Source: Siderastrea radians
Lineage: Eukaryota > Cnidaria > Anthozoa > Scleractinia > Rhizangiidae
Reading direction: 5' to 3'
DNA length: 64,000 nt
Assembly: GCA_964017195.1 (NCBI GenBank)
Contig: OZ024897.1
Location: forward strand, 10,201,451 to 10,265,450
Of this stretch, positions 57,160 to 64,000 are shown piece after piece. Every line of letters starts with the position of its first letter. Position 1 is the stretch's first letter. The notes beneath the pieces were generated by a model. It was not told where the DNA came from. It did no database searches and saw only the letters and a list, made by a program, of their open reading frames with translations. The translations under genes and the position numbers were made by a program.

Positions 57160-59320
57160 GTTAAAAAGAGGCAGTTTTGGGTGGTTATTGGGGTGGTTAA
57201 AAGTAGGCATTTTTGGGTGGTTATTAGGGTGGTTAAAAAGAGGCAATTTTGGGCGGTTATTAGTGTGGTTAAAAAAGGGCAGTTTTGGGTGGTTATTAGT
57301 GTCGTTAAAAAGATTTAGTTTTGGGTGGTTATTAGTGTGGTTGAAAAGAGGCTGTTTTGGGTGGTTAACAGCGTGGTTAAACAGAGGCAGTTTTGGGTGA
57401 TTATTAGTGTGGTTAAAAAGAGGCAGTTTTGGGTGGTTAACAGGCTGGTTAAAAAGAGGCAGTTTTAGGTGGTTATTAGGGTGGTTACAAAGAGGCAGTT
57501 TTTAGAGGTTATTAGTGTGGGTAAAAAGAGTCAGTTTTGGGTTGTTATTAGTGCGGTTAAAAAGGGGCAGTTTTGGGTGGTTATTAGTGTGGTTAAAAAG
57601 AGGCAGTTTTGGGTGATTATTACTGTGGTTAAAACGAGGCAGTTTTGCCTGGTGAAGACGGTGGTTAAAAAGAGGCAGTTTTGGTGTGGTTTTCAGGGTG
57701 GTTAAAATGAGCGAGTTTTGGGTGGTTATTAGTTTGGTTAAAAACGGGACGTTTTGGGTGGTTATTAGGGTGGTTAAAGAGAGGCAGTTTTGGGTAGTTA
57801 TTAGTGTGGTTAAAAAGAGGCAGTTTTGGGTAGTTATTAGTGTGGTTAAAAAGAGGCCGTTTTGGGTGGTTATTAGTATGGTCAAAAAAGGAGGCAGTTT
57901 TGGGTGGTTATTAGTGTGCTTAAAAAGGGGCAGTTTTGGGTGGTAATTAGTGTGCTTAAAAAGAGGCAGTTTTGGGTGGTTATTAGTGTGCTTAAAAAGA
58001 GGCAGTTTTGGGTTGTTATTAGTGTGGTTAAAAAGGGGAAGTTTGGGGTGGTCATTAGGGTGGTTAAAAAGAGACAGTTTTGGGTGGTTATTAGTGTGCT
58101 TAAAAAGAGGCAGTTTTGGGTGGTTATTAGTGTGCTTAAAAAGAGGCACTTTTGGGTGGTTATTGGTGTGGTTAAAAAGGGGCAGTTTGGGGTGGGCATT
58201 AGGGTGGTTAAGAAGAAGCAGTTTTGGGTGGTTATTAGGGTGGTTAAAAAGGGGCAGTTTTGGGTGGTTATTAGGGTGGTTAAAACGAGGCAGTTTTGGG
58301 TTGTTATTAGTGTGGTTAAAAAGGGGCAGTTTGGGGTCGTCATAAGGGTGGTTAGGAAGGGGCAGTTTGGGGTGATTAGTAGTGTGGTTAAAAAGGGGCA
58401 GTTTTGGGTGGTTATTAGGGTGGTTAAAAAGAGGCAGTTTTGGGTGGCTATTAGTGTGGTTAAAAAGGGGCAGTTTGGGGTGGTCATTAGGGTGGTTAAA
58501 AAGGGGCAGTTTGGGGTGGTTATTAGTGTGGTTAAAAAGGGGCAGTTTGGGGTGGTCTTTAGGGTGGTTAAAAAGAGGCAGTTTTGGGTGGTCATTAGGG
58601 TGGTTAAAAAGGGGCAGTTTGGGGTGGTTATTAGTGTGGTTAAAAAGAGGCAGTTTTGGGTGGTTATTAGGGTGGTTAAAAAGAGGCACTTTTGATTTGT
58701 TATTAGTGTGGTTAAAAAGAGGAAGTTTTGGGGTGGTCATTAGGGAAGTTAAAAAGGGGCAGTTTGGGGTGGTCATTAGGGTGGTTAAAAAGAGGCAGTT
58801 TTGGGTGGTTATTGGGGTGGTTAAAAGTAGGCATTTTTGGGTGGTTATTAGGGTGGTTAAAAAGAGGCAGTTTTGGGCGGTTATTAGTGTGGTTAAAAAA
58901 GGGCAGTTTTGGGTGGTTATTAGTGTCGTTAAAAAGATTTAGTTTTGGGTGGTTATTAGTGTGGTTGAAAAGAGGCTGTTTTGGGTGGTTAACAGCGTGG
59001 TTAAACAGAGGCAGTTTTGGGTGATTATTAGTGTGGTTAAAAAGAGGTAGTTTTGGGTGGTTAACAGGCTGGTTAAAAAGAGGCAGTTTTAGGTGGTTAT
59101 TAGGGTGGTTACAAAGAGGCAGTTTTTAGAGGTTATTAGTGTGGGTAAAAAGAGTCAGTTTTGGGTTGTTATTAGTGTGGTTAAAAAGGGGCAGTTTTGG
59201 GTGGTTATTAGTGTGGTTAAAAAGAGGCAGTTTTGGGTGATTATTACTGTGGTTAAAACGAGGCAGTTTTGCCTAGTGAAGACGGTGGTTAAAAAGAGGC
59301 AGTTTTGGTGTGGTTTTCAG
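57160..59320 (+). repeat. Direct repeat, about 1624-bp spacing
   Basis: The run from about 57170 to 57690, including GGTTACAAAGAGG, TTTTTAGAGGTTATTAG and GCCTGGTGAAGACGG, recurs from about 58800 to 59320. The interval between is filled with TGCTTAAAAAG and GGGGCAG units. Confidence 0.75.
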
Positions 59321-59639
59321 GGTGGTTAAAAAGAGGGAGTTTTGGGTGGTTATTAGTTTGGTTAAAAACGGGACGTTTTGGGTGGTTATTAGGGTGGTTA
59401 AAGAGAGGCAGTTTTGGGTGGTTTTTAGGCTGGTTGAAAAGAGGCAGTTTTAGGGGTTATTGGGGTGGTTGAAAAGAGTCATTTTTGGGTGGTTATTACT
59501 GTAGTTAAACAGAGGCTGTTTTGGGTGGTTATTAGTGTGGTTAAAAGGAGGCAGTTTTGGGTGGTTATTAGTGTGGTTAAAAAGAGGCCGTTTGGGTGGT
59601 TATTACTGTAATTAAACAGAGGCAGTTTTGGGTGGTTAT

Positions 59640-62600
59640 TAGGGTGGTTAAAAAGAGGCAGTTTTGGGTGGTTATTAGTGTGGTTAAAAAGAGGCAGTTT
59701 TGGGTGGTTATTAGGGTAGTTAAGACGAGGTAATTTTGGGTGGTTATTAGTGTGGTTAAAAAGAGGCAGTTTTGGGTTGTTATTAGTGTGGTTAAAAAGA
59801 GGCCGTTTTGGGTGGTTATTAGTATGGTCAAAAAAGGAGGCAGTTTTGGGTGGTTATTAGTGTGCTTAAAAAGGGGCAGTTTTGGGTGGTAATTAGTGTG
59901 CTTAAAAAGAGGCAGTTTTGGGTGGTTATTAGTGTGCTTAAAAAGAGGCAGTTTTGGGTTGTTATTAGTGTGGTTAAAAAGGGGAAGTTTGGGGTGGTCA
60001 TTAGGGTGGTTAAAAAGAGACAGTTTTGGTTGGTTATTAGTGTGCTTAAAAAGAGGCAGTTTTGGGTGGTTATTAGTGTGCTTAAAAAGAGGCACTTTTG
60101 GGTGGCTATTGGTGTGGTTAAAAAGGGGCAGTTTGGGGTGGGCATTAGGGTGGTTAAAAAGAAGCAGTTTTGGGTTGTTATTAGTGTGGTTAAAAAGAGG
60201 CCGTTTTGGGTGGTTATTAGTATGGTCAAAAAAGGAGGCAGTTTTGGGTGGTTATTAGTGTGCTTAAAAAGGGGCAGTTTTGGGTGGTAATTAGTGTGCT
60301 TAAAAAGAGGCAGTTTTGGGTGGTTATTAGTGTGCTTAAAAAGAGGCAGTTTTGGGTTGTTATTAGTGTGGTTAAAAAGGGGAAGTTTGGGGTGGTCATT
60401 AGGGTGGTTAAAAAGAGACAGTTTTGGTTGGTTATTAGTGTGCTTAAAAAGAGGCAGTTTTGGGTGGTTATTAGTGTGCTTAAAAAGAGGCACTTTTGGG
60501 TGGTTATTGGTGTGGTTAAAAAGGGGCAGTTTGGGGTGGGCATTAGGGTGGTTAAAAAGGGGCAGTTTTGGGTGGTTATTAGGGTGGTTAAAAAGGGGCA
60601 GTTTTGGGTGGTTATTAGGGTGGTTAAAACGAGGCATTTTTGGGTTGTTATTAGTGTGGTTAAAAAGGGGCAGTTTGGGGTGGTCATAAGGGTGGTTAGA
60701 AAGGGGCAGTTTGGGGTGGTTAGTAGTGTGGTTAAAAAGGGGCAGTTTTGGGTGGTTATTAGGGTGGTTAAAAAGAGGCCGTTTTGGTTGGTTATTAGTG
60801 TGCTTAAAAAGGGGCAGTTTTGGGTGGTTATTAGTGTGCTTAAAAAGAGGCACTTTTGGGTGGTTATTGGTGTGGTTAAAAAGGGGCAGTTTGGGGTGGG
60901 CATTAGGGTGGTTAAAAAGAAGCAGTTTTGGGTGGTTATTAGGGTGGTTAAAAAGGGGCAGTTTTGGGTGGTTATTAGGGTGGTTAAAACGAGGGATTTT
61001 TGGGTTGTTATTAGTGTGGTTAAAAAGGGGCAGTTTGGGGTGGTCATAAGGGTGGTTAGAAAGGGGCAGTTTGGGGTTGTCATTAGGGTGGTTAAAAAGG
61101 GGCAGTTTGGGGTGGTTATTAGTGTGGTTAAAAAGGGGCAGTTTGGGGTGGTCTTTAGGGTGGTTAAAAAGAGGCAGTTTTGGGTGGTCATTAGGGTGGT
61201 TAAAAAGGGGCAGTTTGGGGTGGTTATTAGGGTGGTTAAAAAGAGGCAGTTTTGGGTGGTTATTAGTGTGGTTAAAAAGAGGCAGTTTTGGGTGGTTATT
61301 AGGGTAGTTAAGACGAGGTAATTTTGGGTGGTTATTAGTGTGGTTAAAAAGAGGCAGTTTTGGGTTGTTATTAGTGTGGTTAAAAAGAGGCCGTTTTGGG
61401 TGGTTATTAGTATGGTCAAAAAAGGAGGCAGTTTTGGGTGGTTATTAGTGTGCTTAAAAAGGGGCAGTTTTGGGTGGTAATTAGTGTGCTTAAAAAGAGG
61501 CAGTTTTGGGTGGTTATTAGTGTGCTTAAAAAGAGGCAGTTTTGGGTTGTTATTAGTGTGGTTAAAAAGGGGAAGTTTGGGGTGGTCATTAGGGTGGTTA
61601 AAAAGAGACAGTTTTGGTTGGTTATTAGTGTGCTTAAAAAGAGGCAGTTTTGGGTGGTTATTAGTGTGCTTAAAAAGAGGCACTTTTGGGTGGCTATTGG
61701 TGTGGTTAAAAAGGGGCAGTTTGGGGTGGGCATTAGGGTGGTTAAAAAGAAGCAGTTTTGGGTTGTTATTAGTGTGGTTAAAAAGAGGCCGTTTTGGGTG
61801 GTTATTAGTATGGTCAAAAAAGGAGGCAGTTTTGGGTGGTTATTAGTGTGCTTAAAAAGGGGCAGTTTTGGGTGGTAATTAGTGTGCTTAAAAAGAGGCA
61901 GTTTTGGGTGGTTATTAGTGTGCTTAAAAAGAGGCAGTTTTGGGTTGTTATTAGTGTGGTTAAAAAGGGGAAGTTTGGGGTGGTCATTAGGGTGGTTAAA
62001 AAGAGACAGTTTTGGTTGGTTATTAGTGTGCTTAAAAAGAGGCAGTTTTGGGTGGTTATTAGTGTGCTTAAAAAGAGGCACTTTTGGGTGGTTATTGGTG
62101 TGGTTAAAAAGGGGCAGTTTGGGGTGGGCATTAGGGTGGTTAAAAAGAAGCAGTTTTGGGTGGTTATTAGGGTGGTTAAAAAGGGGCAGTTTTGGGTGGT
62201 TATTAGGGTGGTTAAAACGAGGCATTTTTGGGTTGTTATTAGTGTGGTTAAAAAGGGGCAGTTTGGGGTGGTCATAAGGGTGGTTAGAAAGGGGCAGTTT
62301 GGGGTGGTTAGTAGTGTGGTTAAAAAGGGGCAGTTTTGGGTGGTTATTAGGGTGGTTAAAAAGAGGCCGTTTTGGTTGGTTATTAGTGTGCTTAAAAAGG
62401 GGCAGTTTTGGGTGGTTATTAGTGTGCTTAAAAAGAGGCACTTTTGGGTGGTTATTGGTGTGGTTAAAAAGGGGCAGTTTGGGGTGGGCATTAGGGTGGT
62501 TAAAAAGAAGCAGTTTTGGGTGGTTATTAGGGTGGTTAAAAAGGGGCAGTTTTGGGTGGTTATTAGGGTGGTTAAAACGAGGCATTTTTGGGTTGTTATT

Positions 62601-62815
62601 AGTGTGGTTAAAAAGGGGCAGTTTGGGGTGGTCATAAGGGTGGTTAGAAAGGGGCAGTTTGGGGTGGTCATTAGGGTGGTTAAAAAGGGGCAGTTTGGGG
62701 TGGTTATTAGTGTGGTTAAAAAGGGGCAGTTTGGGGTGGTCTTTAGGGTGGTTAAAAAGAGGCAGTTTTGGGTGGTCATTAGGGTGGTTAAAAAGGGGCA
62801 GTTTGGGGTGGTTAT
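59640..62815 (+). repeat. Higher-order repeat, 1588 bp, two copies, nested 398-bp duplication
   Basis: The marker AGGGTAGTTAAGACGAGG lies at 59713 and 61301, 1588 bp apart, and sequence on both sides matches. Inside each copy a 398-bp module beginning near GGTCAAAAAAGGAGGCAG is duplicated (about 59831 and 60229; about 61419 and 61817). A related module lies near 57887. Outer boundaries are approximate. Confidence 0.88.
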
Positions 62816-62840
62816 TAGTGTGGTTAAAAAGAGGCAGTTT

Positions 62841-63376
62841 TGGGTGATTATTATGGTGGTTAAAAAGAGGCAGTTTTTGGTGGTTTTTAGGGTGGTTAAA
62901 AAGAGGCAGTTTTGGGGGGTTATTGGGGTGGTTGAAAAGAGGCAGTTTTGGGTGGTTATTACTGTGGTTAAAAAGAGGCTGTTTTGGGTGGTTATTAGTG
63001 TGGTTAAAAAGAGGCAGTTTTGGGTGGTTACTAGTGTGGTTCAAAACAGGCAGTTTTGGATTGTTATTAGTGTGGTTAATAAGAGGCAGTTTTGGGTGGT
63101 TACTGACAATGGGGTGGGGTGGTCATTAGGGTGGTTAAAAAGAGGCAGTTTTGGGTGGTCATTAGGGTGGTTAAGAGGCAGTTTTGGGTGATTATTATGG
63201 TGGTTAAGAAGAGGCAGTTTTTGGTCGTTTTTAGGGTGGTTAAAAAGAGGCAGTTTTGGGGGGTTATTGGGGTGGTTGAAAAGAGGCAGTTTTGGGTGGT
63301 TATTACTGTGCTTAAAAAGAGGCTGTTTTGGGTGGTTATTAGTGTGGTTAAAAAGAGGCAGTTTTGGGTGGTTATT
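62841..63376 (+). repeat. Direct repeat, 344-bp spacing, at the array edge
   Basis: The run from TGGGTGATTATTATGG with TTTTTGGTGGTTTTTAGG and GGGGGGTTATTGGGG occurs from 62841 and again from 63185. The second copy is cut by the retrotransposon fragment. Between them lies an aberrant ACTGACAATGGGGTGGGG string that breaks the satellite phase. Confidence 0.7.
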
Positions 63377-63714
63377 TATTGTTGAATGGATGGATAGATG
63401 GATGGAATCTTTTATATATACACGAAATCGTATCAAATTTAAACATACAAGTTTAAATTTGGTTTCCATAAAATCCTTGAATTAACTAATTAATACAATA
63501 CTTTAAAATATGTACTTAAACTTAACAATTTACAAGGCGATCTTTAACTAATTACTTTACAAGTGCCGGTAGTAAGCCTGTTTTAAACTTTTCCAAAGAC
63601 CTTTCTTCTTTGAGGTGGCGAGGGAGAGCATTCCAGACCTTGACGGCACTCAAAGCAAAACTATTCTGATAGTAATTTGTTCTGCATTTGGGCAGTTCTA
63701 GGTCGTAATTAGAA
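63377..63714 (-). mobile_element. 5'-truncated CR1/L2/Jockey-like non-LTR retrotransposon end
   Basis: Non-satellite DNA whose minus strand reads as the end of a reverse-transcriptase ORF (63552-63713). A roughly 150-bp AT-rich 3' UTR follows, then a short tetranucleotide run of CCAT and CTAT units at about 63384-63409. A 5' truncation and a simple-repeat 3' tail are typical of CR1/L2-group insertions. No clear target-site duplication could be defined. Confidence 0.7.
63552..63713 (-). pseudogene. C-terminal fragment of a non-LTR reverse transcriptase ORF2
   Basis: The minus strand encodes 53 residues followed by TAA (63554-63552). The fragment contains RTNYYQNSFALSAVKVWNAL followed by P and, after a short basic stretch, SLEKFKTGL. 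This matches the usual C-terminal tail of CR1/L2/Jockey-type ORF2 proteins: an R-T-N-Y-x-x-N-S-F box, then a V/L-W-N-x-L-P motif, then a S-L-x-x-F-K motif. In a full element this tail follows the reverse-transcriptase and thumb domains and ends a protein of roughly 900-1000 residues. Everything upstream is missing because satellite begins at 63715, so the copy is dead. No frameshift is present in the surviving part, suggesting a fairly recent insertion. Family identification rests on the motif pattern only. Confidence 0.75.
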
Positions 63715-64000
63715 GGGTGGTTAAAAAGAGGCAGTTTTGGGTGGTTATTAGTGTGGTTAAAAAGAGGCAGTTTTGGGAGGTTGTTAGTATGGTCAAAAAA
63801 AGAGGCAGTTTTGGGTGGTTATTAGTGTGGTTAAAAAGGGGCAGTTTTGGGTGGTTATTAGTGTGGTTAAAAAGAGGCAGTTTTGGGTGGTTATTAGGTG
63901 GTTAAAAAGAGGCAGTTTTGGGTGGTTATTAGTGTGGTTAAAAAGAGGCCGTTTTGGGTGGTTATTAGCGTGGTTAAAAAGAGGCAGTTTTGGGAGGTTG
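63715..64000 (+). repeat. 36-bp minisatellite array, block 7 (continues past the window)
   Basis: About eight units close to the consensus, with two GGGAGGTTGTTAG-type variants and one GGTCAAAAAAAGAGG variant. The array runs off the end of the window, as it also does at position 1. Confidence 0.95.

Larger units (their letters stand above)
48347..63376 (+). repeat. 36-bp minisatellite array, block 6
   Basis: The left part (48347-49020) parallels 13735-14340. The stretch 51640-55190 is the partner of 34830-38780. The stretch 55190-57690 holds repeated cassettes with TTTTGAGTGGTTATTGGCG (55441, 56390, 57103). From 57.9 kb the units become markedly G-rich, with GGGGCAGTTTGGGG runs. No gene is seen; long minus-strand frames such as 61416-63044 are satellite repeats. 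Confidence 0.96.

Noticed and set aside
61836..63191. 451-residue plus-strand frame of VVKKRQFWVVIS repeats (and minus-strand 542-residue frame at 61416-63044)
   Set aside because: Same reason; repeat copies shift frame between higher-order units and there is no sign of a promoter, introns or codon selection.
1..63376. Interstitial telomeric repeat, because TTAGGG occurs in many units
   Set aside because: TTAGGG appears at most once per 36 bp as the TTATTAGGGTGG variant and never in tandem.
63041..63469. 142-residue minus-strand frame crossing from the retrotransposon 3' UTR into satellite
   Set aside because: It begins downstream of the ORF2 stop codon and continues as satellite translation.
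1..64000. Centromeric satellite with a CENP-B box
   Set aside because: No unit resembles the CENP-B box consensus and the 36-bp period is far from nucleosomal length; the sequence alone does not support a centromere call.
1..64000. A gene-encoded novel system such as a defence or biosynthetic cluster
   Set aside because: No intact gene is visible; the only protein fragment is a dead retrotransposon tail.

Overview
The window is almost entirely one giant tandem repeat. A 36-bp minisatellite unit, recurring about 1,670 times by length, fills roughly 60 of the 64 kb in a single orientation. Written as three 12-base blocks, the consensus is GTGGTTAAAAAG, then AGGCAGTTTTGG, then GTGGTTATTAGT. I recognise no intact protein-coding gene, rRNA, tRNA or CRISPR locus. 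Because 36 is a multiple of 3 and only two of the six frames of the unit contain stops, the array produces hundreds of long open frames of dodecapeptide repeats. I treat these as by-products.

The host is a eukaryote, most likely an invertebrate metazoan. The evidence is a 60-kb satellite, miniature inverted-repeat elements, the C-terminal end of a CR1/L2/Jockey-type reverse transcriptase ORF, and a spacer with animal-type promoter motifs (three CCAAT boxes, an octamer and an E2F-like site). The style resembles cnidarian genomes such as corals and anemones, but that is only an impression.

Layout. 1-20435: array with higher-order repeats of 608, 502, 466, 1187 (three copies), 468, 504, 357 and 790 bp. 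20436-21217: non-satellite composite, copy 1, made of a 121-bp hairpin and a 652-bp element with terminal inverted repeats. 21218-28164: array with a 1399-bp and a 309-bp ladder. 28165-28786: unique 622-bp insert. 28787-31957: array with a 273/309-bp ladder. 31958-32739: composite copy 2. 32740-36058: array. 36059-36708: 650-bp foldback element. 36709-47564: array with three near-identical 1469-bp copies. 47565-48346: composite copy 3. 48347-63376: array containing a diverged second copy of the 34.8-38.8 kb block and two copies of a 1588-bp unit. 63377-63714: 3' end of a non-LTR retrotransposon on the minus strand. 63715-64000: array.

The history can be read from the sequence. Local blocks of 0.3-1.6 kb were amplified in tandem, and larger blocks of 2-4 kb were copied 10-17 kb away. 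The composite was copied along with its satellite flanks. The foldback element landed after its host block had been duplicated, because two empty paralogous sites are still present. The most useful leads are the foldback insertion with its empty sites, the triplicated composite with a promoter-like end and a splice-donor-like site, and the fact that most satellite units carry a Runt/RUNX core site.
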